A DNA stretch of 64,000 nt. Origin: Liolophura sinensis. Taxonomy: Eukaryota > Mollusca > Polyplacophora > Chitonida > Chitonidae. Shown in pieces: positions 1 through 10,450 of this stretch. Location: assembly GCF_032854445.1 (NCBI RefSeq), contig NC_088307.1, positions 7,872,001 through 7,936,000 on the forward strand. The letters run 5' to 3'. A program made the position numbers and the translations under genes. Below the pieces are notes generated by a model. That model searched no databases, was not told the DNA's origin, and saw nothing but the letters and a program-made list of their open reading frames with translations. Each line of letters begins with the position of its first letter. Position 1 is the stretch's first letter.

Positions 1-2844
1 TATAAGAGGATTTGTATTTGATTTATTATATTTACGTAGATCAAATATTAGTTTAGGTTGTGGAAAAAGCCATGGTGGGGACTCCGGAAAAGACACCTGA
101 GCTATGTCCCCAAGTTTAATGTTGGCTTCCACAATATGGTCCCTAACACGAACACCGGACGAAGGGATCTTGTTAGAACACTTATTATATTTGTCTACAT
201 ATGATGGATTGAAAACACAGTCGTAGGCAGGGTTTGTTGGATAAGCTTTAAGCTTTGCAGCATATTGAAGGCTCAGTTTTACACGCCTGTGATGTAAAGA
301 AGGCTCATTAGCCTCTACGTATAAACTTTCTACTGGTGAGGTTCTAAAAGCACCAAGGCTGAGCCTCAAACCTTGATGATGGACCGGATCCAACATTTTA
401 GTATACGACTTCCTAGCGGAACCATAAATGATGGATCCATAGTCCAATTTAGACCTCACCAGAGAACGATATAAATTAAGTAAAACTGATCGGTCAGCAC
501 CCCAATCGGTGCTAGACACGACCTTAATTATATCGAGAGCCTTTGTACATTTAGCTTTAAGCATTTTAATATGAGGTATAAATGATAATTTTCTATCGAA
601 TATAACCCCTAAAAATTTATTTTCTCCAACAATTTTTACTGGTTTACCACAAAAATTAAGTTCAGGGTCAAGATGGAATTTCCGTTTATTACAAAAATGC
701 ATACCGACGGTTTTAGATGTTGAAAATCTAAAACCATTGGCAACTGCCCATTTCTCGATCTTATTGAGACAAAGCTGCAGTTGCCGCTCGATGTTATTCA
801 TATTTTTAGCACGGTAGCATATCAGGAAATCATCTACGTATAAAGAACCCTCAGTGCCAGATGTCAACGTTTTAGCTAAGCTATTAATTTTTATGCTGAA
901 CAGTGTTGGCGAAAGAATACTGCCCTGGGGAACACCCATCTCCTGCTCATGCGAATCAGAAAGAGTGGGCCCCACCCGTACCTTAAACTGACGATCAGAT
1001 AGAAATTCGGATATAAATGATGGTAAGCGGCCTTTAAGACCCATATCAGAAAGGTCCTTTAAAATACCATATTTCCATGTGGTGTCGTAGGCCTTCTCAA
1101 GGTCAAAAAATATCGACACCACATGTTCATTATTAATAAAACCGTCACGAATAAAAGTTTCGAAACGGACAAGGTGATCTAAAGTAGATCGACCTTGACG
1201 AAAACCACATTGTATATTAGATAGTAACTTGTTGGTTTCAAGAAACCAAACAAGCCTATCATTTACCATCCGTTCCATAGTCTTACAGACGCAGCTGGTA
1301 AGAGCTATGGGACGGTAATTATTTGGATCAGTATGATCCTTACCCAGTTTAGGGACTGGGATAATACACGCCTCCCTCCAAGTCGGCGGAAAATTACCAG
1401 TTTGCCAAATGTCATTAAGTAAATCTAAGAGAGTCTCAAGTGGCTCAGATGGTAAATGATTCAGAAGCTTATAATATATATTATCAGGGCCACACGCAGT
1501 ATCGTGTGCCTTTATAAGAGAAGTTTTAAGTTCCTCAATTGAAAAACGACGATTATAATCTTCTAAATTCTTAGAAGAAAAAGGCAATTTAAATTTCTCC
1601 TTATGTTTTTTAATACGTCGAAACTCAGAAGTGTAATTCTCAGAAGAAGATTTCTGAGATATTGTTTCAGCTATTTTATTCGCTATTTCAGATGGCGATG
1701 TTAATAGGGTATCGCCATCTTTTAAATGCTGAATTTTGGCTTTGTTGTTTTTGCCCTTAAGCTTCTGAACCATGTTCCAGACCTTACGCATGGGTGTTTT
1801 TGACGTAATGCCCGAAACAAAGTTCCGCCAACAAGAACGTCTCTTAGACTTAATTAATCGGCGAGCCTTAGCTCCGAATATACGGACCTGGTTTAAATTA
1901 TTATTATCAGGACAATGATTAAATCTGCGCTCGGCCTTTTTGCGATCCTTTATGGCTTTGCGACAGTCATCGTCGTACCAGGGTTTACTTTTGGATATGG
2001 GATTTGTCGAGGTCTTAGGTATGGTTCTATCAGCTGCTGTTAATATAAGTTCATTAAATTTTAAAAGAGGATCTTCTGCAGCATTGAGATTCTCTGGAGT
2101 GATGTCAGCCTCACAGAACATCTCAAATGCGATCCAATCTGCTTTATCGAATTTCCACCTAGCTACACGTTCTAAAGAATTAGAAGTGATATGTTCTAGG
2201 ATTATAGGAAAATGGTCACTACCACAAAGATCGTCATGCACCCTCCAAGAAAAATCAAGGAAAAGTGATGGATCTGTAATAGTGAGATCGATAGCAGAAT
2301 AAGCGCCGTTACCTGGATGTAAATAGGTATTAGAACCATCATTGAAATAACACAGTTCTTCGTTAGATAAGAAGTTTTCTACTATCTTGCCCTTATCATT
2401 TATGTTGTTACTGCCCCATAGGGGGTTATGGGAATTAAAATCTCCCATAAGTATAAAAGGTGTTGGCAACTGTTCTTTTAAATTATTTAACTGCAAAGCT
2501 GACAAAGAAATGTTCGGGGGAATATACACTGAACATAATGTGATTGTTTCACATAGTGAAACACGAACGGCCACAGCCTGAAGCTCTGTATCCAGAGCAA
2601 CAGGGCTGTGAATAATATTGTTATTGACGAAGATAGAGGAGCCGCCTGCAGCTCGATCTTCTTCATTCGAGTACGTACTGTATAGTGAGTAATTTTTAAG
2701 AGTTATTTTGTCAGATGTCTTCAGGTGAGTTTCCTGAAGACACAGGGCAATAGGATTTAATGATTGAACAAGCTGTGTTATTTCAATAAAATTTACCTTC
2801 AGGCCTCGACAATTCCACTGTATAATTTTGTCGTATATCGCCAT
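1..2844 (-). CDS. LINE ORF2: AP endonuclease and reverse transcriptase (runs off left edge)
   Basis: I read this frame triplet by triplet from the ATG at 2844 to base 1 and found 948 codons without a stop. The N-terminus opens with an APE-type endonuclease start (IIQWNCRGLK, QETHLK near residue 40), then GDFNSHNPLWGS near residue 132 and GSDHFPI near 208. The RT domain follows: an FFDLEKAYDT block near 577, GVPQGSILSP near 636 and the catalytic YVDD near 668. The last visible residues (a PPWLFPQP segment) resemble the linker that in I-like elements precedes an RNase H domain; whether that domain exists cannot be seen. The protein would nick target DNA and copy the element RNA into the genome (target-primed reverse transcription). 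The ATG shares its A with the TAA of ORF1. Confidence 0.95.
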   Translation of the reverse strand, partial: MAIYDKIIQWNCRGLKVNFIEITQLVQSLNPIALCLQETHLKTSDKITLKNYSLYSTYSNEEDRAAGGSSIFVNNNIIHSPVALDTELQAVAVRVSLCETITLCSVYIPPNISLSALQLNNLKEQLPTPFILMGDFNSHNPLWGSNNINDKGKIVENFLSNEELCYFNDGSNTYLHPGNGAYSAIDLTITDPSLFLDFSWRVHDDLCGSDHFPIILEHITSNSLERVARWKFDKADWIAFEMFCEADITPENLNAAEDPLLKFNELILTAADRTIPKTSTNPISKSKPWYDDDCRKAIKDRKKAERRFNHCPDNNNLNQVRIFGAKARRLIKSKRRSCWRNFVSGITSKTPMRKVWNMVQKLKGKNNKAKIQHLKDGDTLLTSPSEIANKIAETISQKSSSENYTSEFRRIKKHKEKFKLPFSSKNLEDYNRRFSIEELKTSLIKAHDTACGPDNIYYKLLNHLPSEPLETLLDLLNDIWQTGNFPPTWREACIIPVPKLGKDHTDPNNYRPIALTSCVCKTMERMVNDRLVWFLETNKLLSNIQCGFRQGRSTLDHLVRFETFIRDGFINNEHVVSIFFDLEKAYDTTWKYGILKDLSDMGLKGRLPSFISEFLSDRQFKVRVGPTLSDSHEQEMGVPQGSILSPTLFSIKINSLAKTLTSGTEGSLYVDDFLICYRAKNMNNIERQLQLCLNKIEKWAVANGFRFSTSKTVGMHFCNKRKFHLDPELNFCGKPVKIVGENKFLGVIFDRKLSFIPHIKMLKAKCTKALDIIKVVSSTDWGADRSVLLNLYRSLVRSKLDYGSIIYGSARKSYTKMLDPVHHQGLRLSLGAFRTSPVESLYVEANEPSLHHRRVKLSLQYAAKLKAYPTNPAYDCVFNPSYVDKYNKCSNKIPSSGVRVRDHIVEANIKLGDIAQVSFPESPPWLFPQPKLIFDLRKYNKSNTNPLI

Positions 2845-4208
2845 TATGGAGGGAGACGTATAGGAGATTTTGCTTTATGTTTTGATCGAGGACGACCCTT
2901 TCGTGGAGATCGGCTGGAAGATCTCCCTGATGCGGGTGATATATCCATCACCTCCGCATCTGATGTTGAAGGACCAACGTCCTCCAACGAACCAAACTTA
3001 TTAAAAGTTTGTATAGGATCCCTAGTGGCCTTAGAGGGACGCTCTGTGGGGCCACTAGGTTTATTAGTTATTTTATTATTATTTTGTGATTGACTTTTGG
3101 ACTTATTTTTGTCATTTTTAGGGCAATTGGGCTCAGCTGGTTTACCAGGGTGTTCTATACTATTTACTGTTTTTATTTGTTCTTTTGAAGGAGTTTGAGT
3201 TGAGGAAGAACTAAATGAAGGTTGAGATGGAAGTTGCACAGAAACATAACTAGGTTTGTCGTTTCCAATGGGCCAAGTCCAAGAGGTTTGAGTAGCAACA
3301 GTTGCTACTCGCTTGACCACATTGGCAAACGAAGTCGGTAGAGAAGTATTAGAAAGTGAGGCTAATTTCCGGGCGTCCTGATAGGAGATATTGTTTTTAA
3401 TTTTTAAGTTGATAATTTGCTTTTCCTTAACGAAAAGCGGACAGTCCCTTGAGGAGGCCATGTGATCTCCACTGCAGTTGCAACACTTAACTGTGTTGCT
3501 GCAGTCGAAACCCTCATGGCCGTCACTGCCGCATCTGAAGCAAATGAGTTTGTTCTTGCATTGTCCCTTGCCATGACCAAATCGTTGGCAATTAAAACAA
3601 CGTGTAGGATTGGGGATATATAAATCCACATTAACCCTATACGGGCCAACGTAGATATGAGATGGAAGTGAGGTAGTGTTAAAGGTAAGCAGGTATGTAT
3701 TAAGTTTAAAGAGGTTACCAGATTTCTTCGTAACGAAGCGTTTCACTCTGGTAACACCCTGTGAATTTAGTTCTTGGCAGATTTCTTCCTCAGTCAGGTC
3801 AGCTATATCACCATCCCTGTCACGAATGATTCCCTGACAGCTGTTCAGGGAATGGTGAGGGGATGTGAAAACAGATATGTCAGATATTTTATTTAATTTA
3901 AGTAAATTTTTTGACTGTTGTTGCCGGAAACATTCAATGAGAATGTCTCCGGATCTAAGTTTTTTAACGTTTTTTAAAGTTCCAGCTGTGCCCTGGAGAG
4001 CCCTCTGCAAAAGAAACGGGTGAATTTTTGAAGCCGGCTTTTGTTCACTCTTAGTTGAGAGAACAATAAAAGCCGGCCAACTGCTCTGTTCGTTATCCAG
4101 TGAGTCAGACAACTTCCTCTTTTTATCAGCACTTAAAAACAAAGTCGGCTGAGAGGAAGATTTATTAGCTATATTCGAAATATTTAAAGTAGGTTTTAAT
4201 GTAGACAT
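2844..4208 (-). CDS. LINE ORF1: gag-like nucleic-acid-binding protein
   Basis: A 454-residue protein with three consecutive zinc knuckles in its middle: CFNCQRFGHGKGQC and CFRCGSDGHEGFDC (both CX2CX4HX4C), then a variant CNCSGDHMASSRDC-type knuckle. The following ISYQDARKLA segment is typical of gag-like ORF1 proteins of jockey/I elements. The C-terminus is basic and serine-rich (SGRSSSRSPRKGRPRSK) and would bind nucleic acid. In the family this protein packages element RNA into the ribonucleoprotein that enters the nucleus. The frame is undamaged. Its stop codon TAA overlaps the ORF2 start as TAATG, so ORF2 could be made by termination and re-initiation. Confidence 0.92.
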   Translation of the reverse strand: MSTLKPTLNISNIANKSSSQPTLFLSADKKRKLSDSLDNEQSSWPAFIVLSTKSEQKPASKIHPFLLQRALQGTAGTLKNVKKLRSGDILIECFRQQQSKNLLKLNKISDISVFTSPHHSLNSCQGIIRDRDGDIADLTEEEICQELNSQGVTRVKRFVTKKSGNLFKLNTYLLTFNTTSLPSHIYVGPYRVNVDLYIPNPTRCFNCQRFGHGKGQCKNKLICFRCGSDGHEGFDCSNTVKCCNCSGDHMASSRDCPLFVKEKQIINLKIKNNISYQDARKLASLSNTSLPTSFANVVKRVATVATQTSWTWPIGNDKPSYVSVQLPSQPSFSSSSTQTPSKEQIKTVNSIEHPGKPAEPNCPKNDKNKSKSQSQNNNKITNKPSGPTERPSKATRDPIQTFNKFGSLEDVGPSTSDAEVMDISPASGRSSSRSPRKGRPRSKHKAKSPIRLPP

Positions 4209-4554
4209 GACATATAGATATAAATTTCACCCCATATGTTCCCCACCCACCACGGAGTGCCAACAAGGGCGATGCCTGAACCTGGGAATACCCGGCAGGA
4301 AAGACACCAAGGATTCCATATGAGGTATACTCGAACAGATTGATTTATACCAAAGGTTAAATTCAATCTACTCGATTGACCCATGAGCCACCGCCTCAAA
4401 ACGTAGTCCCGCAAACGATATTTCAGAAATAACATTTGTTCGCTAAATGATGTGCTGTTATTGAAGCAATTGGGACCACGCAGAGGCAAGACATGACCAA
4501 GCCGATTGATCGGACCGGGCCCATCCGACCTCCCGTCTCTCTCCAAGTAAGGGC

Positions 4555-4725
4555 CAAAGTGGCGTGTTGGGCGTGAGGATCTCGCAAGACCAACACGCCC
4601 TCAGCCACCAGGATCCCGTCCTCGTAGATTACGGGTCGCAACCCACGGCAAACAGGTCGCTCCCCGGTTGCCTCTCACACAACCGGGAAGATGTGAGCCT
4701 ATTATATTCACCGGGCTCACACAGG
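4555..4725 (-). promoter_or_regulatory. 5' UTR with three strong hairpins
   Basis: Three perfect stems are visible: GGCGTGTTGG (4561-4570) pairs with 4590-4599 (10 bp, 19-nt loop); CCGGTTG (4664-4670) pairs with 4680-4686 (7 bp, 9-nt loop); and TGTGAGCC (4692-4699) pairs with 4714-4721 (8 bp, 14-nt loop). They lie in the 5' leader of the jockey-like LINE, about 350-520 bases ahead of ORF1. Structured leaders can hold internal promoter or translation signals in LINEs; that role is an inference. Confidence 0.55.
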
Positions 4726-4811
4726 AGAGCTCTAGGTTAGTCGACTTTTACGACAAGCTTGCCTAGAGGGCTGAGGTCCTATTCTTATCACCCCGGAAAC
4801 CCCACGGGGGC

Positions 4812-7800
4812 AGGCTGAACGAGAACCCTCGTCCAAGCAGGCGGCCAATTGTCCGTTCCAACATCTGCCACATGCTGAACGCAACCGGGCAATGCCACAC
4901 AAGGTGTTCTACGGTCTCGTCCTGAGACGAGCACAAAGGACAGTCGGCAGATGCAGACAGTCCTGCTCGGACTAACTTATGCCCGACCCACCACTGTGTG
5001 TGCCACAGTAGCCAAACAGCCTCCTTAGCTCGGTTGTCTAACCCAGACTTCCAGAGCGATAAAAACAAGTTCCTCCAGGACGATGCCACCCAACCCAACT
5101 GTTGCCACTTCTGGACTCCGGCAGGGGTTACGTCGTTGTCCACCAGAAGGATCTGATACCATCTCCTGGAGGAAAGCTGAGAAAGGTTCTGTTGATTAAC
5201 TTGATACCTCGTCCGGCTGGGATTCGTGACAGTATCCGGCAGATTGAACCATGCCTTCGGTATTGCCCTTCGCACAGCTGCTAGGTGACGCCAATTGACC
5301 GACTCCCAAGACCAGCCACACTCTGGTGCCTCCATCCACAATATCCGACAATCGCCGGAAACTGGGCGTGGCCGTCTTACCAGGCATCAACGGTCTTCCA
5401 CCCTCTCCCAAAATTAGGGGATTTCCATACAAAGGCTGATCCAGAGCTTCCTGCCACGAAACCGGATCAGCCTCAGTCCGTTTCAGCTTATAAAAGGTTT
5501 TCAGATGGTCGAAGCACCACCGAGGAAGAGAACTGAAACGCGTTGGAGCTTTAAGCAGCCGGAAAAAATCAACCACAGCGTGGGGTTCACTTTTCGATGC
5601 CAGAAGCCTCCGGCCTACCTGAGCCCACCGAGACGAACTCAACATAAAACGCTCCAAAAAAGCCAGCTTTAGGGACTGGACCTTCTTAGGGATATCTACG
5701 AGGCCTAGACCTCCACTTGCCTTGGGGAGGGTACAAACTTTGGAAGAGACCAGAGGCTTTTTACTCTTCCACAAAAAATCCCGACACATCCCAACTAATG
5801 TGTTCTCCTTATCAGCCGGCAAGTCAAAAACTGAGGCAACATACCACAATTTCGACATTGCCAGCAAGTTTAACACAAGGACTCGCCCAACAATGCTTAG
5901 TCCTCTCTTGCTCCACCCCTTGAGGGTGCTGCCGACCTTCTGGTTGCGGTCATTCCAGTTAACAGAAGCCGCGTTTTTTTGCACCTTGTTTTACCCCCAA
6001 GAGTTTGACGTGATCCTGTGACCATTCAATACCCAAAGGAGTATCAGCACGACCCCTTCAAGCACCCAAGAATAACCCTTTTGGCTTGGATCTGTTGACT
6101 TTGCAGCCAGATGCTTTCTGGTACTTATTCAAGATCGTCTCAGCAATGTGGAAGTCTTCATCTCCCACGAAGAGAGATGCGTCGTCGGCATACTGGGAGA
6201 TTTTGATCGGTTCTTCGACATCAGGGACTCTCACTCCCTTCATGTCAGAAGGCATCACAACCACCCCAAGAACCTCTGCGGCCAGAACGTAATGCAGGGG
6301 AGACAGAGGACAGCCCTGGCGAACTCCACGCTCGAGGAGAACAGGGTCACCAATAAAACCATTCACCATTACACGACTTAGAGGGGACTTGTAAAGAAGC
6401 CGGATCCATTTACAAAAAACAGGCCCGAACCCCATCCGCTCCAACACTTTGTGCATAAAAGCCCATTCCAAACGATCGAAAGACTTCTCGTTATCAAGGC
6501 TTATGATTGCCGCCTCGATATCCTCGTGTTCGACCAGCTCTATAAGGTCCCGAACAAGGAAGCTATTGGTGAGAATTGACCTCCCTGGCACAGAACAGGT
6601 CTGATCACTGTGAACAACAAGGCCCATCACGGATCCAAGTCTGCGGGTTAGCGCCTTCGTAATGATGTTATAATCGGCACACAAGAGTGAAATCGGCCTC
6701 CAATTCCGCAGGTCCTCTTTTGGCCCCCGCTTGTGAACGAGCATGACAAGAGCCTGCTGCATTGAATCGGTCAACTCAACCTGCTCAAAAGCCTCGTTGG
6801 CAACGTGCAGCAGGATAGGGCCTAGCACATCCCAGAAAGCCAAATACAGTTCGACAGGAAGACCATCGATACCGGGGGACTTGTTCAGCGTCATGGATTT
6901 TGCTGCAGAATGCAGCTCATCCAAAGTGAACGGCTGTTCACAGATCGCGGCCTCCTCAGGAGGCAAGATCTGGGAGATGTGGGAGATCAACTCCTCCATG
7001 CAATTTCTCTCAACTCCCTCTGAGGTGAAGAAGCTCTGGTAGAAAACGCATGTGGCCTGCAATAAATCCTTGGTGGACCGGACTGAACGGCCATCAGGAG
7101 TTGCTACTTCGCGGATAAGTTTTTCAGTAGCACGCGACTTCTCCAAAGAGCAGAAATAGCGAGTTGGGTTTTCGCCTTCCACCTGCCACTTGACTCTGGC
7201 ACGAACGGCGGCTGCTTTATAAGCCTGTTGCTCACCAGCCCGCACTTTACGTTTTAGACCTTCCAACAGGTCAACTAGATGGGTCTCCACATCACTAACT
7301 CTTTTAGAGACCTTGTTGTAATCCTTCAGCAGTTTACGTTGAGTCCGTTTACGGCGACGTGCCCTAGCCCTACTGTACGACAGTGCCACCCGCTTAAGCC
7401 CAGATTTGCCCTCCTCCCAGAATTCAGCAGCAGACCTAAAAGAATCCCTCTCTGACATCCAAGCGGCAAAATAATCTCGCATGTTCTTGTGAAACTCTTC
7501 GTCATTCAAAAGGCTGACGTTGAGCTTCCAGAACCCCGGACCTTTCTCTACCCAATCCCCTGAATCAAATTTGGCTGTGACCATAGTATGATCAGACATG
7601 GCAGTGGGTTTGTGACCTGCATGAACCAGATGTCCAAGGAGATCCTTGCTACAATACACTCTATCCAGACGCGAAGAGTGCGCACCAGTTGGCGAGGTCC
7701 AAGTGTATTCATGGGCATCAGGATGAGGGAACCTAAAAGTATCCGAGAGAGAATATGTTTTTATCAAAGTTACCAAAGGAGCAGTAGACGAATCAAAAGC

Positions 7801-8282
7801 TACCGCGGCCGTGCTTCGCCTATCTATTAGGGGATCTAAGACGCAATTGAAATCGCCGGCCAGGAATACGTTGGTGTTTGAATCACCCAGAACACTTTCT
7901 AGACCTTGGAAAAACCGACGACGGTCAGGAACATATGTTGGTGCATGTACGGCGACAAACGTAAAATCAAAGCCTGAATACTCCGCCTCAACCTTGACCC
8001 AACGACCACCGGGATCAGTGACAAATGACACTATGGTCCCCGAGGCGAGGAAAGGAGCAAGAAACACAATAGCCGTGCCCGCTCTATGATTCGAGCCGGA
8101 AGAGGAAAAGACTTTCCCTTTCACAGCTGTTTCAAACCGGGTTACGTCATTGACGTCAGTAAAATGCGTCTCTTGTAGAAAAGCAACATCTGCTTTCAAT
8201 GACCTGAAGTATGGCCAAGGGAAAATTGCTTCCAGTCCGAAAGCAAACCCTGACAATTTAGTGAGACAACATTCAGAGCCAT
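4812..8282 (-). pseudogene. LINE ORF2 (endonuclease-RT), copy 1, frameshifted
   Basis: The expected start (MALNVVSLNC) is at 8282. A one-base deletion near 8208 breaks the frame just after it; the main frame then runs 8256-6058 and holds the endonuclease (AGDFNCVLDP, SDHTMV) and most of the RT (GVRQGCPLSP, QYADDASLFV). Further indels near 6050, in the T run near 5975 and at about 5308 split the rest into frames ending near 4812. The C-terminal zinc motif CPLCSSQDETVEHLVWHC (zf-RVT type) is readable in the last piece. No functional protein is expected. Confidence 0.88.
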
Positions 8283-8289
8283 TATGGAT

Positions 8290-9617
8290 CTATTTAAGTT
8301 TTGTTTTTCTCGACTTCTTGTACAGGGCAGCCTTGCGTGCAGCAAAGTCCTCCTAGGACAGGTAAATGACTTTCCTCTGTTTCCTGACTTTCTCAATTTT
8401 TGAGTCGCGGCGCATGGTCCGATAATGGACTTCTAAAGAAGTGGAGACAGGGACTAAAACCTCGCCTTGATCGTTAGCGTATGCCGGCATTGACTCGTCT
8501 AGGTCTTCTCCCGGAACGGAATCCTCCATTTCCGACGTCGTGTCGTCCATGGGGATAAGCGATCCAGAGGCTTCAATGCCGCTAACTTGGTCTTTTGATG
8601 TGTCTACAAAAATGGCCTCTGAAGCGGTGCTCCATAAGGACTCATTTATATCTTGTTTTGCAATTGGCTGGGAAAAGGTAAATGACTGACTCCACAAGTC
8701 TTGTGAAGAGTCTTGCTCGGCAGACTGACCGGTCGAGCTGTACGGAACCAACGGTTCAGTGAAACGCAACGATACTTCCTCCTGTTTGACCTGGCTAGAA
8801 ACTGATGAAATACCATCATCTGCATTTTTGTCCACATCATTTTCCTCCTCTTTACCCCCTTCATTGCTACCACCCTCCAGCCCTTCCTTACCATTATCCA
8901 TAGCATCTTTATCATTCCCGTCCTCTGCCTCATTCACCTCATTTTTATCATCACTACCCACTACATCATTGCTACTCTCCTGTCCACCATCCGTATCCCC
9001 ATTCACCATTTCACAATCATCCTCAGCCTCATTACTATTATCCGTGTCATCATCACTGTCATCCCTTCCATCATTATCTCCCTGCTTATTGTCATGATCA
9101 TCATTATTCATATCCTCGTCGTGCTTATTACCATTATCATCCATCGCAACTGCGATGTCATCTTCATCTCCACTACTTGTCCCATTGTCGCTACTCTCAG
9201 TGTCCAGATCTTGAGGACAATTCTTTTGGAAATGACCTTCTTGCTTGCAAATCAAACATTTGTTTTTCAGCGGGCAGTCATTTTTGAGGTGGTCTGTCGC
9301 CTGGCACAGGTGACAAGCTCGCACCTGCCCTCTGTACCACACTGGTAACCGAAAAGATGCTCCCACCCATATGGCTTCAGGAATGGTGGACGAAATGTTG
9401 CTCATCCATACTCTCCTAACCCCATTTTGCAAGGTTCTGTCGAACAGGTAGCATTCTCGTTCAACAGAGTGCACCGTTCCAAACTGTTTGAGAGCAGCCC
9501 CTCTCCGTTCATCCGGAATCTCATAGGGGCTCTTCACATTCGCCAAAGTTCTGGATTGCTCAACTTCATAAACCGGACAGTTTACTCCATTAAGCACCAG
9601 ATCTTCATTAAGTAATT
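8290..9617 (-). pseudogene. LINE ORF1 (zinc-knuckle protein), copy 1, truncated
   Basis: This matches ORF1 of copies 2 and 3 but starts inside the gene because of the deletion at 9617/9618. A CAG-to-TAG change at about 8355 stops it 15 codons early (YLS* where copies 2 and 3 read YLSQED). Two CCHC knuckles (CHLCQATDHLKNDC and CLICKQEGHFQKNC) and the long acidic Asp/Asn/Glu region are still readable. Confidence 0.85.
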
Positions 9618-10107
9618 TTTAACCCCAAAGGCGCTACCCGGCTGACACGTCCAACTGTATTGACCGCCAGTCAGGTACTGCACTGCGTGCTCAACCCCTT
9701 CACCGATCAACTGGCAAGTGACAGTGGTCAATGAACTTCGTGCAAGAGTGCACGAATTTGCTGCCTGTTATTCACAAAAGCCTTTGTGTGCCCTGCTAGC
9801 CCGGGATGAATGGCGCTCGACCGGGCAAGCTGACCTTGTTTACTGTCCTATGCTGTAACCTGTATAGGCCTCCAACACAGGCCACGACAACTGGTGCCTG
9901 AGCCAAGCCGCGCGGGCTGGCCCACCGGCCACGCTGGCCAAACACCAAAATGTCAAAAAACTAGTCAAAAATATAGAATTTCTGACTACAAACTATATCA
10001 ATGGAGAGCTCGTGACAAGAGAAATCTGTGAGTATCAGAAACACACAAGAAATCACTGGAAATCCAGAGAAATGAAGCCTGACAGATGGAGCGATCTGAC
10101 AACACGT

Positions 10108-10165
10108 CTCTATCTCCCCCCTCTCTCTCTCTTTCTCTCTCTTTATCTTTATCTATATCTCTCTA

Positions 10166-10167
<2 letters not shown>
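10108..10167. repeat. TC/TATC microsatellite between LINE copies 1 and 2
   Basis: A pyrimidine tract (CTCTATCTCCCCCC, then TC and TATC units) lies between the 5' end of copy 1 and the 3' poly-A tail of copy 2. Nearly the same tract recurs at 16269-16325 beyond the 5' end of copy 2, so copy 2 is flanked by direct repeats of about 57 bp. Confidence 0.85.
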
Positions 10168-10196
<29 letters not shown>

Positions 10197-10450
10197 GTAC
10201 GCCACAGCAATCTAGGCTGTGGGAAAACAGAACCAAATCTGTCCGCAGTATGTAAAACATACCTACATCCTTACTGACAGGACCAGCCCATCATTATATG
10301 ACTAAAACGTCACAACCGGCAGACAGATAGAGCCAGGACAGACACAAGAAACAAATATCCATTAAAATTAACAGTAAAACCTCCGCCTCAGAATAGGCGG
10401 AACTGCTGAAAACGTGAAGTTATGACACCAGGTCACGAACAATTGCCAGA
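10197..10450 (-). promoter_or_regulatory. LINE copy 2 3' UTR with terminal hairpins
   Basis: Next to the poly-A tail are two perfect small stems: CCACAGC (10202-10208) pairs with GCTGTGG (10216-10222) over a 7-nt loop, and GTATGT (10248-10253) pairs with ACATAC (10257-10262) over AAA. Both are kept at 17746-17766 and 17792-17806 in copy 3. In several LINEs a 3' stem-loop is what the RT recognises; that role here is inferred from position and conservation. Confidence 0.6.

Larger units (their letters stand above)
1..4810 (-). mobile_element. Jockey/I-like non-LTR retrotransposon, apparently intact
   Basis: A minus-strand LINE with a 5' untranslated region (about 4209-4810), a gag-like ORF1 (2844-4208) and an endonuclease/reverse transcriptase ORF2 (from 2844 down to base 1). 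The 3' end lies beyond the left edge. The right boundary is set where homology to the neighbouring Tx1-like LINE begins at 4812, so the exact 5' end is uncertain. That neighbour loses its 3' part exactly here, which suggests this element inserted into it or replaced it. Both reading frames are undamaged, in contrast to the other LINE copies in the window, which suggests a recent insertion. Clade placement rests on the three zinc knuckles, the GVPQGS and YVDD motifs and the general layout, not on a tree. Confidence 0.9.
4812..10107 (-). mobile_element. Tx1/L1-type LINE, copy 1 (decayed, 3' part missing)
   Basis: A minus-strand element aligned over its length with copies 2 and 3. Homology starts abruptly at 4812 within the C-terminal zinc region of ORF2, so the last part of ORF2 and the 3' UTR are absent; the jockey-like LINE sits at this break. 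The 5' leader (9618-10107) matches the other copies but has lost about 220 bases that hold the poly-T tract, the ORF1 start and the ORF1 N-terminus. Its 5' end abuts a TC/TATC microsatellite. Coding lesions show it is dead. Shared protein variants make it the sister of copy 3, not of adjacent copy 2. Confidence 0.9.

Noticed and set aside
8759-9097. Serine/leucine-rich plus-strand frame, also at 14704 and 21862
   Set aside because: Antisense shadow of the acidic Asp/Asn region of LINE ORF1.
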